A stretch of DNA of 64,000 nucleotides from Pirellulaceae bacterium (GCA_018402565.1 JAGYIQ010000004.1:558001-622000), one strand, 5' to 3'; positions 42,593 to 52,713 are shown, counted from the stretch's first letter. Notes: generated by a model not told the origin, from the letters alone. Numbers and translations: made by a program.

Positions 42593-43876
42593 TCAGAGTT
42601 CGTCACCGGTCTGGGGTGCGAACCAAATGACAATGGCCCCGGCGGCGTACACAATCGCACAGATCGCGCCGACCCTGGCATAATCGCCGCCCAGGGCAGT
42701 GAACAGAAAGCCTGCCAGTAGCACGCCAACGGCGGTGGCGAACCGACCTGAATTGTAAGCCAGCCCACTGCCTGTGGCGCGGACATGCGTGGGAAACAGT
42801 TCGGGCAGGTACAACGCCAACCAGCCAAAAAACAAGGTCGAAACCAGCCCTTGGGCAAACACGATGGCGTGAAATTCCGGACGCAAGGGGGCGGTCAACA
42901 GAAACATCGCCATGGTCAGGCTGACAGCGCCCAAGCTGATCAGAAAATAGCTAAGGCGTCGGCCCAACCAAGCCGCCAACTGGGCACCCGCAAAACTCCC
43001 GACCACCGCTCCCAAGGCCCAGAACCCTTGAGTGGCTGCTTTGTAACCACTGAATGCTTGACCCGCGACCTGATCCGCCCATGGGATCATCCACTTACTT
43101 GCTGACCACGCCCCGATCATCGGAATCGCACTGACGGCAATTCCAACCAGTGTGAAGCGGATCAAATTGGCCGAAAATAACTCTCGCAGCGGCGTTGACC
43201 GAGCCTTCACGGCTCCAACGGTCGCTCGCCAGCGTGGGGATTCGGGCAAGACCAACAGCACAAAAATCCCTAACAACGCCGGCGCACCGGCCAAATAAAA
43301 TATCCAACGCCACGAATCCGCGGTAACCGGCCAGATCCGAGCCAGTTGGGAGAGCAGCAAGATACCACTGTTCAATCCGGCCATCATCGCACCCGAGACC
43401 AATGGCCGTTTGGCAGCTGACCAACACTCCGCCACCAACGCAATCCCGTTGGGCCACAATCCGCCCACTCCTAGACCCACAAAGAAGCGTAAAACTAGCA
43501 TCTGTTCCTGGGTCTGCACCCAACCACCCATGGCGGCGAACACCGAGTAAAAAAGGATGCTGACCCCCATCGCTCGTGTGCGACCAATCCGATCCCCCAA
43601 ACTCCCCAAGGCGATCCCGCCGACCGCCGCACCCAGCATCAACGCCGCCGTGAACCGAGCGAACCAATCGCCACCGAGCGTTGGAGTAAAAGCCTCCCCG
43701 AGCAGACTCTGTGAGACGGACAGTGATGCGATGGGCATCAAGCCTAACTCTACTCCGTCAAAGAACAGAGCCGCAAAGCAGGTTACCAAGACCAACAGGC
43801 GATTCTGGGGCGACAAGCTCACAGGCTCCGCGGGTGCGTCGATCGGATCCGAGCCTGACGGAATTACGGTTGACAT
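42593..43876 (-). CDS. Major facilitator superfamily transporter
   Basis: A 427-residue protein with about 12 membrane helices. The MFS loop 2-3 motif is visible as GSLGDRIGRTRAMG, and a sugar/aromatic-acid-porter-like PESPRWRA lies at the end of the first half. The N-terminus MSTVIPSGSDPIDAPAEPVS is cytoplasmic. It overlaps the 3' end of the upstream dehydrogenase gene by 13 bp, so the two form an operon, which suggests import of a small organic acid that the dehydrogenase metabolises. The specific substrate is unknown. Confidence 0.88.
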   Translation of the reverse strand: MSTVIPSGSDPIDAPAEPVSLSPQNRLLVLVTCFAALFFDGVELGLMPIASLSVSQSLLGEAFTPTLGGDWFARFTAALMLGAAVGGIALGSLGDRIGRTRAMGVSILFYSVFAAMGGWVQTQEQMLVLRFFVGLGVGGLWPNGIALVAECWSAAKRPLVSGAMMAGLNSGILLLSQLARIWPVTADSWRWIFYLAGAPALLGIFVLLVLPESPRWRATVGAVKARSTPLRELFSANLIRFTLVGIAVSAIPMIGAWSASKWMIPWADQVAGQAFSGYKAATQGFWALGAVVGSFAGAQLAAWLGRRLSYFLISLGAVSLTMAMFLLTAPLRPEFHAIVFAQGLVSTLFFGWLALYLPELFPTHVRATGSGLAYNSGRFATAVGVLLAGFLFTALGGDYARVGAICAIVYAAGAIVIWFAPQTGDEL

Positions 43877-44745
43877 GCTTGAATCGCCTTGATGATTGCG
43901 GAGTTGTCCAGTTCACCCCAGCCCATCGCTTCCGCTTGCTCCAATAGTCGGCAATGCACTTCGGACAAGGGAAGCTGCACGCCGTTGTCCAGAATCAATC
44001 GCACATCTTTCAAATGCTGCGACAGTCTGGCTTGCACGGCAAAATCCTCGTTTAACATCTTTTGTCCTTTGACATCCATCACACGCGAGTAAGCCATGCT
44101 GCCACTCAGGACATCTAGGGCCGCGGCCGGATCAATCCCTATCCCTTGGGCAAACACCAGAGCCTCGGCCAATGCCGCTCGATTCAACCCCAGCACCAGA
44201 TTACTGACCAATTTCATTTTGGAGGCACTGCCGTTAACGCCCACATGGTACACTTTCGCACCCAGGATTGCCCATAAATCGGCGCAACGCTCAAACGCCT
44301 CGCGCCCTCCTCCGACCATCACGGTGGCTTCCCCGCGCCGGGTTTGTTCACTGGAGCCAGAGATGGGGGCATCCAAATACGACACCCCCAAATCGCCCAA
44401 CCGTTTGCTCAATGCCAGGCTTTCTGCTGGAACACCTGTCGTCGTGTCGACGATGATCGTACCGCTGAGCGAATGCCGTGTTTGCGTGTTCGCCAGTTCC
44501 GCCAACATCGACTCCACGACCGATTCGACAATATCACTCGAATAGAGACTGATGATCACTCGGTCGCAGTCAGCCAACGGGTTGGAAGACCAACGAGCAC
44601 CGCGCGCGATCAATGGATCCGATTTTGCTGGTGTGCGATTCCAGACGTCCACTTGATAGCCATGCTCCAGTAACCGCTCGGTCATCGCTGTCCCCATCAG
44701 CCCCAGGCCGATCATACCAATCCGCAGTTTTGCATCGGGGTTCAT
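43864..44745 (-). CDS. 3-hydroxyisobutyrate dehydrogenase-family oxidoreductase
   Basis: A 293-residue NAD(P)-dependent beta-hydroxyacid dehydrogenase. The Rossmann motif is IGMIGLGLMGTAM (residues 9-21); the substrate-binding DAPISGSSEQTRRGEATVMV contains the family's SG loop; the catalytic Lys is in GSASKMKLVSNLV. Relatives include 3-hydroxyisobutyrate, tartronate-semialdehyde and 2-hydroxy-3-oxopropionate dehydrogenases, so the substrate is open. Overlap with the MFS gene indicates joint expression. The 123-bp gap upstream contains nothing obvious. Confidence 0.88.
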   Translation of the reverse strand: MNPDAKLRIGMIGLGLMGTAMTERLLEHGYQVDVWNRTPAKSDPLIARGARWSSNPLADCDRVIISLYSSDIVESVVESMLAELANTQTRHSLSGTIIVDTTTGVPAESLALSKRLGDLGVSYLDAPISGSSEQTRRGEATVMVGGGREAFERCADLWAILGAKVYHVGVNGSASKMKLVSNLVLGLNRAALAEALVFAQGIGIDPAAALDVLSGSMAYSRVMDVKGQKMLNEDFAVQARLSQHLKDVRLILDNGVQLPLSEVHCRLLEQAEAMGWGELDNSAIIKAIQACQP

Positions 44746-44868
44746 ACGTATCCTTTTTTACCGGTGTCAATGAACGATGGCGGCGAGGCCACGACAGTAA
44801 AATGGAGCCGAAACTAAATGCTCGCGGCTTGTACATGTGGGAGAAAACAACACCGTCCCAAAAGTCGC

Positions 44869-47145
44869 TCATTCCCGAAACTGGATGGCAAACAAATCTG
44901 CTTCCTGCATCACGAACCGCAGGCGAACGGGTTTGTCGGCCAGCGACGATACGTCGCTGCCATGCTTCCAGTTGACCGTTTGTTCGATTTGGTCGCCGAC
45001 CAGGAGGTGACTGTCGGCCAATGTGAAACCGGGTATCGGCTGGCCGGATTCATCCTGAATTTCCACTCGTACGCTGCCACCCGCACTGGTCGAATAATTG
45101 ATCTCCAATGCTTTGCCGGAAAAGCGAAGTGGCCGCGTCAATAATTCACCGACATCCGCGCCCACATGCACCGAGGCAAAGCCGTCGGTACGCAGCGTGA
45201 ACCGACGGAACGGGGTGGTGTAAATCGACATTTCCGTAGGACTTGTCGGGACGATATTGAGTGCCGCGTAATTGGAGCGATTGCCCCAGCGGTCCGGATC
45301 GAGTCCCGGTCGAATGAAGGCCTGGCGAAACGTGCGGTCGTAGCGAACATTCCCACGAGCGGTCATGAACAGGATGTCCGTACTCTCGCCTCGCTCGGGA
45401 TGAAATCGCGTGGGGGTGGCGATGTAAATATGTGGGGCTCGGAAATAGGGATGGGTCAGAGTCGTGTACAGGTGTTCGCCGGGAAAGTTCGGCTGCAGCG
45501 GTATCGGATCCGACCACGTCACAAAGTCTGTTGATGTGGTGCGACAAACCGAGCGCAGTTGGTTGTTCAGAAAGTGTCGGAAGTAACAGACATAACAGGC
45601 TTCCTCTGCCGACCAGAAGGCCACATTCTGCGAATCAAACGCGTATTCTTTGGTGTAGGTGATGACCGGTTCAGGACGGAGCTTCGACCAGTGAATCCCA
45701 TCGGCCGATACAAACGCGACCAAGCCCGACTTCACGGTCCCGGCCAATGCTTTGAATCGCTGCTCTAACGGCACTCCAGGCCGCTGATCCAGAAATGGCG
45801 AAAAATTATGACAGAAAGGGGCTTCCTGCAGGATCACGTTGTTGTCGCGGGAGCCGTCGATTTCGACGATCTCCAGTTTTGGCTTCGTCCAGTGAATCCC
45901 GTCGCGACTTTCGCAGTACCGAGTGACCTCGGTCGTATCGCCATCAAATCTTGCTCCGCGACCATCGCGTGTATACAGTCGGAACAGATCGCCGTCTTTG
46001 ATTACGGTCCCGTATTCCATGTTATCGGCCGGTTCCGTTGACGGCGGTGCCAGACGGGGTTCATGCAGCTTGAGCACGGCGTTGTCCAAACGCTCGATCA
46101 GGTAATGGTCGACAAAGAGCTCGCGCCGCGAGCCGATGTCGCAAGGGGCGGCCGGTACCGGCACTTGCGAAAGATAGATGTTTGTCTTGCCTTCATGCGA
46201 CGAGTAATAGCTAACCCATAACTCGTCGTCGTGTAGCACCAAACCCGCGTAACTGGTGTCGCCCCCTGAAGGCAATTTCAGGAACTCAGTCAGTTTCCCG
46301 GCTTGCGTATCGACCCAACACAGCGACGTGCGGACCTGCTTGTCGTACAGGCGTACGGCGGCCACAAAGCGACCGTCGGGAAGTCGAACCATATGCGGCC
46401 CACCAATCCGCGTGCCCAGATCCTGCCACTCCCAGTCAGTGAAGGGCGCTTGCGAGATACCCAACAAGCCGGTGTTAGGCTCACTGGCTCGCCCGTCACG
46501 TCGCAACAGACAATACGCGGTATCGTCTGAGAAAACGATCGACGTTTCGTTCGGATAGCCCACATCCTGCAAGCGTTCGACCAAGGTCTCGAACTGCTTT
46601 CCGTCCGAGCTTGAATACAGGCGCACGGACTTGTCTTCACGGCAACCATAGCCGATGCCATAGGCCGTGCCCTTGTGCCAAGTCACACGCCATAACCAGA
46701 AATCCGGATCCCCGATGGCGTGTTTCTCACTCCAATTGCGACCGTCGGGTGAGAACCAGGCCAATGACTGATGGGTATGCTGCGATTTGTCATGCAGGGC
46801 CTCGGCCCCGCAGAGCATCAGCTGACCGTCGGGTGTGACCGTGATCTTGGCGTCGCGCAAGTCCGAGTTGTCCGATGTGATCAGAGCTGCCGATTCCCAG
46901 GTCTCGCCATCGACCGACGTAATGACTCGCAGGGCGCCATCGGGCGACACATGCCCGTGGCCCTCGCGAAAGACGCAGAACCAGCGATCGTTGAATCGGA
47001 CCAGATCGGTAAAGGCATTGTGCGGCGCCTGATCCCAGATCCTCGTCGCAGTGCCCACAGGCACGGTCTCCTGCGCGGTTACCCCGCCACAACTCAGGCC
47101 CCAGAAAATGACAAACAGGAGCCGTAATAGCGATCGCTTGGCCAT
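44869..47145 (-). CDS. Secreted sialidase-like / beta-propeller fusion protein
   Basis: A 758-residue exported protein. The ATG at 47145 is preferred over the longer frame because GAGAGGAATTT precedes it and it opens a clean signal peptide (MAKRSLLRLLFVIFWGLSCG). The first half (about 30-330) is a BNR/sialidase-like six-bladed propeller: FREGHGHVSPDGALRVITS, SVDGETWESA, SPDGRNWSE and SSSDGKQFE. The second half (from about 345) starts GSRRELFVDHYLIERLDNAV and resembles five-bladed GH32/43-type propellers, with SRDGIHWTKP and SADGIHWSKL. These usually occur as separate planctomycete proteins, so this looks like a fusion. A role in binding or cleaving extracellular glycans is inferred; catalytic residues were not assigned. 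Confidence 0.8.
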   Translation of the reverse strand: MAKRSLLRLLFVIFWGLSCGGVTAQETVPVGTATRIWDQAPHNAFTDLVRFNDRWFCVFREGHGHVSPDGALRVITSVDGETWESAALITSDNSDLRDAKITVTPDGQLMLCGAEALHDKSQHTHQSLAWFSPDGRNWSEKHAIGDPDFWLWRVTWHKGTAYGIGYGCREDKSVRLYSSSDGKQFETLVERLQDVGYPNETSIVFSDDTAYCLLRRDGRASEPNTGLLGISQAPFTDWEWQDLGTRIGGPHMVRLPDGRFVAAVRLYDKQVRTSLCWVDTQAGKLTEFLKLPSGGDTSYAGLVLHDDELWVSYYSSHEGKTNIYLSQVPVPAAPCDIGSRRELFVDHYLIERLDNAVLKLHEPRLAPPSTEPADNMEYGTVIKDGDLFRLYTRDGRGARFDGDTTEVTRYCESRDGIHWTKPKLEIVEIDGSRDNNVILQEAPFCHNFSPFLDQRPGVPLEQRFKALAGTVKSGLVAFVSADGIHWSKLRPEPVITYTKEYAFDSQNVAFWSAEEACYVCYFRHFLNNQLRSVCRTTSTDFVTWSDPIPLQPNFPGEHLYTTLTHPYFRAPHIYIATPTRFHPERGESTDILFMTARGNVRYDRTFRQAFIRPGLDPDRWGNRSNYAALNIVPTSPTEMSIYTTPFRRFTLRTDGFASVHVGADVGELLTRPLRFSGKALEINYSTSAGGSVRVEIQDESGQPIPGFTLADSHLLVGDQIEQTVNWKHGSDVSSLADKPVRLRFVMQEADLFAIQFRE

Positions 47146-47242
47146 AAATTCCTCTCTCGATACGGTGCCGATTGCCACGCTAGTATAACCGTTTCTGAAA
47201 GTTGAGTGAACCGTTACCGAACTTGGACTGGGCCTGTGGGTT

Positions 47243-47818
47243 TTATACCGACGAATCCGGTCTTTCGGAGCTGGGCAGCAGGGCCGCTTCGCGAGCTACG
47301 ATGATTGCTAAGAATTTTGGTCCACATCCCGCGATGTAGAACTGGCCATCGCTATAACGAACGATTTTCAGAGGGGCAACTGTCGGCTGGACCACCCATC
47401 GTAGCAACAGCAGCAATCCGCACGGCGCCAGGAGGCAGACCAGCGCCGGCTGGTTGTACCACCAGGCCGCCAAGCAACCAACAGCAATGGCTAGCAAGAG
47501 ACCGTATTGCAATAGAACTTGGAGGAACCACACCAGTCGCGGACCACGGCTCAAGCCGTAAGAGATTTGGCAGCGTTTTGGCAAGTACCAGCCCACAAAA
47601 ATGGACATTGGCAGGGCCAGCAGGCCAGCCAGGAACGAATCATGCATCGGATCAAAAGCCGCTGGAGCACTGTATTCGAGAACGACCGATCTCATCTCTT
47701 TGGCTTGCAGGCGACGGCCCGTTTTGACACAGAATGCTGGCAGCACCGCTTGGCTGGGCACGACCAGCAATTTCTCGCTGACCCGAATCGTCGACAAATC
47801 TTGTTCCACTTCAAGCAT
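47243..47818 (-). CDS. Small membrane protein of unknown function
   Basis: A 191-residue protein with two or three hydrophobic segments (FLAGLLALPMSIFVGWYLPK; LLQYGLLLAIAVGCLAAWWY; PALVCLLAPCGLLLLLRWVV). The N-terminal part contains VVPSQAVLPAFCVKTGRRLQ, a pattern I recognise from planctomycete membrane proteins in which a Cys-containing loop precedes the membrane region. The ATG at 47818 follows AAGGA; the longer frame lacks a site. Function unknown. It stands between two larger exported proteins on the same strand. Confidence 0.6.
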   Translation of the reverse strand: MLEVEQDLSTIRVSEKLLVVPSQAVLPAFCVKTGRRLQAKEMRSVVLEYSAPAAFDPMHDSFLAGLLALPMSIFVGWYLPKRCQISYGLSRGPRLVWFLQVLLQYGLLLAIAVGCLAAWWYNQPALVCLLAPCGLLLLLRWVVQPTVAPLKIVRYSDGQFYIAGCGPKFLAIIVAREAALLPSSERPDSSV

Positions 47819-48012
47819 CGTCCTTACCAGTCCACAGCAATACGACCGTGGCCAACTTGCCGTGTCCCAGGCTGTACACAAGAGGCTGAGCGGCCGGGGC
47901 TTGTCGGTGGTCCGCGACCGCTATTGGAATAAAGGCCCAAGCTCCCCAGTCACTTTTTCTGTTGCTGTCCATGGCTCGAATGCCGTAAATCCGTGTCCAG
48001 AATACGCGACTG

Positions 48013-48123
48013 GGTGCGTAAAGGGGGCAGGCGTCAATTGTCGGAACGGCCTTGCGGGTGCTACGCACCATTCACGCCTGCACCCTTTGCCACACGCCAA
48101 GTTTTGGCTGTGACAAAGCACTA
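48013..48123. repeat. Family C element, reversed and lacking one end
   Basis: GGGTGCGTAAAGGGGGCAGG (two bases in from 48011), CGTCAATTG, then CACGCCTGCACCCTTTGCCA and the outer end TGTGACAAAGCACTAG (to about 48123). It matches the reverse complement of the complete element at 5087-5225, including GGAACGGCC in the centre. The left outer end is missing. It lies in the 329-bp gap after the DUF1592-fusion gene, ending 25 bp from that gene's stop; the rest of the gap shows nothing recognisable. Confidence 0.82.
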
Positions 48124-48147
48124 GTTTAACGAATTGACCTGCAACTT

Positions 48148-51100
48148 CTACCGCTGTTGGAATAAGGGTGAGGCCACTGAGTTTTGAATAATCGAACGCA
48201 AGCCGTAATCATCGTTTTTGCTGGCATTGGCGATGGCTCGAATTTGGGGGGCGTCGTCGATCGTCATGACGCGACGCAGAGCGTAAGTGGCAAGCTGTTC
48301 GATGAACGACTCGACGAACCGATCCAGATCTTCGATGAGCCGTTTCTTGAATTGATCGGGCCCATCATAGGTGCGACCATCCGGTAAGGCCCCGCCGGCT
48401 TGCACAAGCGGGTCATCGCCAAGCCCGCCAGTCACTTTTTCTGTCGTCCGCCACCGTCCGATCGCGTCGTAGTTCTCGAAGGCGAAGCCCAGTGGGTCGA
48501 TCTTCTGGTGGCAGGAAGCACAAATCGCATGCGTCGCGTGGGCTTGTAATTGATCGCGAATGGTCGCTTTCGGTTTGTCACTGGGGGTCGGCTCCAAGGG
48601 CTCGACGTTTGGCGGTGGCGGTGGCGGCGTGCGACCGAAGATCGCTTCTGACACCCAGACACCACGATGTACCGGGCGATGGCGTGTTCCGTCCGACGTG
48701 AGCGAGAGCACCGCCGCTTGGGTCAGCAGTCCGCCGCGTTGGTCACGCGGCGCGAGTGAAACGCGGTGGAAGCCGGCTTGTTGGGGAAACTCAATGCCAT
48801 AATGCATTGCCAACCGAGCGTTGAGGATGGTCCAGTCCGACGACATGAACTCGCGGAGCGAGGCATTGCGAGCAAATACATCACTGAAGAAATGTGTCGA
48901 TTCCAGCACCATGCTGCGTTCCAGCCATTTGTCATAGTCTGGATAAATTTCGGGGTCGGGTGGAAATTGGCCAACTCGATGCAGTTGCAACCATTGCTGA
49001 GGAAACGCCGCGAGAAAACGACCGAACTTTTCGTCGGCCAGCATCCGTTTCACCTGTTGTTGCAACACATTGGGTTGGTGCAGTTCACCGCGACTGGCTT
49101 GTAAGATGAGCTCGTCGTCGGGCAGTGAACTCCAGAGGAAGTACGACAGCCGCGACGCCAATTCCCAATCGTCGATTCGCTCTCGCTGGGCAGCGGCGGA
49201 GCCTTCAACCACGTAATAAAAGTTGCGCGATGTGAGCACTCCGGCCATCGCCGACAGATAAGCGGAGCGTGGGTTTTCTCCCGATTGAAGCTCCGTATCG
49301 AACACGTCCAGATAGCGGTCGACCTCAGCGACAGTGGGCGGCCGTCGCCACGCACGAGCCATGAACCGCGAGAGACATTCGCGGGCCTCGCGCCGCTGCG
49401 ATTCCTGCTGTTGAGCATCCGACGCGGAACTGCCGCTAATGCTCGCTGGAAAAAAATCTTTGCGTTTCCGGAGATCGGATTCCGGCACGATTGGACCTTC
49501 ATACTCGTACCAGTCCACCAACAGCAATGGAAAGATCGAGCGACCGTCTTCGAGGAACAGCTTGTAGCCGATCGGATTGGGGCGATAGTCCTGCACGCGA
49601 GTCAGCAAGGTGGGAGTTGCTCCAGGAGTCGGGCCATCATCGAGCTTGCCGGGGGCTTCGTTGATCAATTGAAAGCTGCCTTGAGGCAAATAAGCCTCGA
49701 ACTCGATGACCGTTGGAGCGTCCTCCGCCGCCAGCACGTCCTGACCGACCTCGGGGCGTTTGAGGCTGCTGTTCCAAATACTCAATCGCGGCAGACGGCC
49801 TTGGAACGATGTTAGACCGCTGAGTTGGACACGGATGCGATACAGACCGGACGTGGGGATTCGGATTTGACCGTGTAGCAAGCTGGGATAGATCAGCCAG
49901 CGCTGCGGGCTCGGAGCCGATTGACGATTGGTCGTGGAACTGGGCTGCTCTAGGGGAAATGCTTGCTGCAAGACCGTATCGGCCGCTTTGAGATACCGCT
50001 CGACATGTGACGGCGAGAGCGTCAGCAACGCCCCAATTCGGTCAAAGCCGTGCCAGCGGGGATCCTCGTTGAGAGCGCCTGGCATGGTTGGGTCGAAGTG
50101 GACGCCCAATAGGTCATATACCGTCTTTGAGTACTCCTCACGAGAGAGCCGATTGAGCGTCACTGGCCCGCGCCGGGCCATCCGGGCGGCTTCCCCTTCT
50201 TTCAGTCGCTGCGAAATCCACTCCGACACTCGACCCAGTTCTGCGGCCTGGGGCTGCGGTTCCGTCACGGGTGGCATCTCGCCAGAGCTGATCCGAAACA
50301 GTACCTCGGCCCATCGCTCGGCGATCTGTTGCGAACCGAAGTCATGTGCCAGTGTGTCCAGCCGGAAATCTCCTTGCGGTTGTTGGGCGTCATGACAGCG
50401 GAGGCAATGGGCATTAAAAAACGGCAGTACATTGACTTCGAATTCGTCCTGTTCGGCAGGCGAGGGTGAGTCAGCCGGTTTCGCATCCGTTTTCACACCA
50501 GTTTTTACACCTGGATTCACCATTCGCACGCTGTACAGAGAGGTGCGGGCAGTAATGAACAAAGTCTTGTAATCGTCGCCACCAAAGCAGAGATTGGCCG
50601 GCGCTTCCGGCACATCGATCTGTTCCAGCAGTTTTCCTGCCGGATCGTAAATTTTTACGTTGCCATGGGTCGTGTAGAGATTTCCTTTTACATCGACCTT
50701 CAATCCGTCGCTACCCTCGGGAATTGTGAACAGCTTCTTCCCCAATTGCCCGTCTTTGCTAACCTCGTAGCAATGAATTCCGGGAGGGAGGTCATGAAAC
50801 GCTGGGTCGGGGTGTCTGGAGTTGCCGCCCGTGTCTGCCACATACAGACGCGTCTCGTCCGGCGAGAAGACGATCCCATTCGGCATGGCGAGGTTATCGA
50901 TGACGACTTCGATCTTACCCGTCTGCGGGTCAAGTTTGAACACAAAATGACCGGGCAATTCACCTGGCTCGGACAGGCCCCACGGTGGATCGGTGAACCA
51001 AAGTGTGCCGTCCGACCGCACTGCCACATCGTTCGGCGAGTTAAACCGCTGGCCCTCAAAACGGTCCGCCAAAACCGTGATCTCGCCGTCCTGCTCGATG

Positions 51101-51417
51101 CGCACAAGGTTACGCGCCAGATGTTGGCACGAGATCAGCCGACCTTCCAGGTCGAGTATATTGCCGTTGGCCTGTTCGCTTGGGCGATAGACCGATACGC
51201 CGCCGTCTTCCGTCCATTGCATCCATTTGCTATTCGGGATGTCCGAGAAGATCAGCTTTCTTTGGTCGGGTAGCCAGACCGGACCTTCCGTGAACTTCAT
51301 GTCTCCACCCAGTTTGATGACTTTTGCCCCTTCGGCTACAAGCGGGGTATCACCGACGGCCAGCACGGCTTGCCCGATCAGGGCAATCATCCAAAGGCAA
51401 GGCAACAAGCGTTTCAT
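48148..51417 (-). CDS. SMP-30/gluconolactonase - cytochrome - DUF1592/1588/1585 fusion
   Basis: A 1089-residue exported protein with a signal peptide (MKRLLPCLWMIALIGQAVLA). Residues about 25-300 form an SMP-30/gluconolactonase-like propeller (KFTEGPVWLPDQRKLIFSD; NSPNDVAVRSDGTLWFTDPP). Then comes the planctomycete cytochrome-c-like segment with HCLRCHDAQ (haem motif CxxCH), followed by the DUF1587 (VTLNRLSREEYSKTVYDLLG), DUF1595, DUF1592 (ERIDDWELASRLSYFLWSSL), DUF1588 (TSDGTRHRPVHRGVWVSEAI) and DUF1585 regions in the usual order. A second CxxCH (ICASCHQ) lies near the C-terminus. DUF1592 proteins typically pair with DUF1552 proteins; the gene for one lies upstream. Their function is unresolved. 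The fusion to SMP-30 is unusual. Confidence 0.88.
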   Translation of the reverse strand: MKRLLPCLWMIALIGQAVLAVGDTPLVAEGAKVIKLGGDMKFTEGPVWLPDQRKLIFSDIPNSKWMQWTEDGGVSVYRPSEQANGNILDLEGRLISCQHLARNLVRIEQDGEITVLADRFEGQRFNSPNDVAVRSDGTLWFTDPPWGLSEPGELPGHFVFKLDPQTGKIEVVIDNLAMPNGIVFSPDETRLYVADTGGNSRHPDPAFHDLPPGIHCYEVSKDGQLGKKLFTIPEGSDGLKVDVKGNLYTTHGNVKIYDPAGKLLEQIDVPEAPANLCFGGDDYKTLFITARTSLYSVRMVNPGVKTGVKTDAKPADSPSPAEQDEFEVNVLPFFNAHCLRCHDAQQPQGDFRLDTLAHDFGSQQIAERWAEVLFRISSGEMPPVTEPQPQAAELGRVSEWISQRLKEGEAARMARRGPVTLNRLSREEYSKTVYDLLGVHFDPTMPGALNEDPRWHGFDRIGALLTLSPSHVERYLKAADTVLQQAFPLEQPSSTTNRQSAPSPQRWLIYPSLLHGQIRIPTSGLYRIRVQLSGLTSFQGRLPRLSIWNSSLKRPEVGQDVLAAEDAPTVIEFEAYLPQGSFQLINEAPGKLDDGPTPGATPTLLTRVQDYRPNPIGYKLFLEDGRSIFPLLLVDWYEYEGPIVPESDLRKRKDFFPASISGSSASDAQQQESQRREARECLSRFMARAWRRPPTVAEVDRYLDVFDTELQSGENPRSAYLSAMAGVLTSRNFYYVVEGSAAAQRERIDDWELASRLSYFLWSSLPDDELILQASRGELHQPNVLQQQVKRMLADEKFGRFLAAFPQQWLQLHRVGQFPPDPEIYPDYDKWLERSMVLESTHFFSDVFARNASLREFMSSDWTILNARLAMHYGIEFPQQAGFHRVSLAPRDQRGGLLTQAAVLSLTSDGTRHRPVHRGVWVSEAIFGRTPPPPPPNVEPLEPTPSDKPKATIRDQLQAHATHAICASCHQKIDPLGFAFENYDAIGRWRTTEKVTGGLGDDPLVQAGGALPDGRTYDGPDQFKKRLIEDLDRFVESFIEQLATYALRRVMTIDDAPQIRAIANASKNDDYGLRSIIQNSVASPLFQQR

Positions 51418-51471
51418 GGCGAGCTCCTGTTTGAGACTTTCGTTAAGTTGTGGCTTTGCTTCTTGAACTGC

Positions 51472-52713
51472 TCACCATGGCAGCACCATGCGATTGGCGC
51501 GTTCTTGATCTGGCGCTGAAGTCAGACGCTCTTCCGGTGGCATCGACACAAACTTCCAGCTCTCCGCCTTGACTCGCACGATGCCACCGGGCGTGTAGCC
51601 GGCCAAAAGTTCGACGAACTGCAGCTTCAACTGCACGCCGCTGCTGCCCAACGGCGGCGATTCGAGATTTTTCCACTCAACCAGCTTGGCGAACTTGCGA
51701 TCCGCGCGGTGAAACCAGGTCCGGCGAGTCTTATGCGAAACGGCAACCGCTATCCGCTCGTCCCGGTCCTGTGACAGTTCAGCAATAATTTGCGGATCGA
51801 CATCGAACAGCGTCAGCGTGACGATGCCACCGCCGTAATCGAAGTGCTCGATGTGATCGATCCAACCGGCCGTCCAGCGCTCTCGTTCGTACTGCACATG
51901 CCGCTGCCGCTGTCGTTCAGTCGCCCTGGTTCGGCTCGCTTCGTCCAGCCACAAACGTCCGATGCGGAACTCACCTTGCCCCCAACCCTGACACCAAGTC
52001 AAGTTGAATTGCACACTGTCGCCCGGTCGGATTTGGCTGAGTTCGACCCATTGCGATCCCTGCCAGATCTCGGAACGCTCATCGATATCGAACGTAAAAC
52101 TTGTGTTGATGCCGGCCGTTACAAGTTCGCCGGCTTGACCGCCGCCTGGCAGTACGGCGTGCGGTTGGTTTGCCGTCGGGGCGTCTGCGATGGCTGCGGG
52201 TGGCAGGGCGATGGGCTTGAGCGTGATCTTCTCTTTGGCGGTATCGACCGAGACGACGTTCCAGGCCTGACCGCGACGCTGGTAGTAACTGAAATCGTCT
52301 TCGATCAGCAGCGCATGATTCTCGGCAATCGCAAACTGCTGCTTGTCGTCGGGAAGGGATGGGATCGTCGCTTCTTCGCCAGCAGGCGGAGCGATAAAGT
52401 GCCCGTGCACATGGGTGCCGAGGGGTAGATCGCGCAGTTCCGCACGGGCTCCGTGATGCCAGACGCAGGCGTAAGGCAGCAACGCAAACCAATGCGGTGG
52501 ACCGGTGTAGTAACGGTTCTCGTCGCCATCCAAACGAATACCGGCACGACGATTCACAGCATCGATATAGACCAGTTCGCCGGAGATGTACCGAGCTTTG
52601 CTTGGGTCGGCGAACGGCGGTGCGACTGGCTCATCCGCGGCTGCGATCAATGCAAAACTGCCGCTTGCCAGTAACATCGCCGCGCCAATCGCCACTCGTG
52701 AAATGGCTTGCAT
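51472..52713 (-). CDS. Secreted unknown protein of the DUF1552/DUF1592 operon
   Basis: A 413-residue protein with a signal peptide (MQAISRVAIGAAMLLASGSF). The ATG at 52713 follows GGAGGTGATTTG, an excellent ribosome-binding site, and overlaps the DUF1552 stop by one base. Residues about 40-350 include WHHGARAELRDLPLGTHVHG and HFIAPP, SYYQRRGQAWNVVSVDTAKE, and WCQGWGQGEFRIGRLWLDEA. The C-terminal ~45 residues (PLGSSGVQLKLQFVELLAGY followed by TPGGIVRVKAESWKF) are clearly similar to the short frame at 54377-54703. No family name was recognised. It sits between the DUF1552 and DUF1592 genes, which suggests a shared process. Confidence 0.78.
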   Translation of the reverse strand: MQAISRVAIGAAMLLASGSFALIAAADEPVAPPFADPSKARYISGELVYIDAVNRRAGIRLDGDENRYYTGPPHWFALLPYACVWHHGARAELRDLPLGTHVHGHFIAPPAGEEATIPSLPDDKQQFAIAENHALLIEDDFSYYQRRGQAWNVVSVDTAKEKITLKPIALPPAAIADAPTANQPHAVLPGGGQAGELVTAGINTSFTFDIDERSEIWQGSQWVELSQIRPGDSVQFNLTWCQGWGQGEFRIGRLWLDEASRTRATERQRQRHVQYERERWTAGWIDHIEHFDYGGGIVTLTLFDVDPQIIAELSQDRDERIAVAVSHKTRRTWFHRADRKFAKLVEWKNLESPPLGSSGVQLKLQFVELLAGYTPGGIVRVKAESWKFVSMPPEERLTSAPDQERANRMVLPW

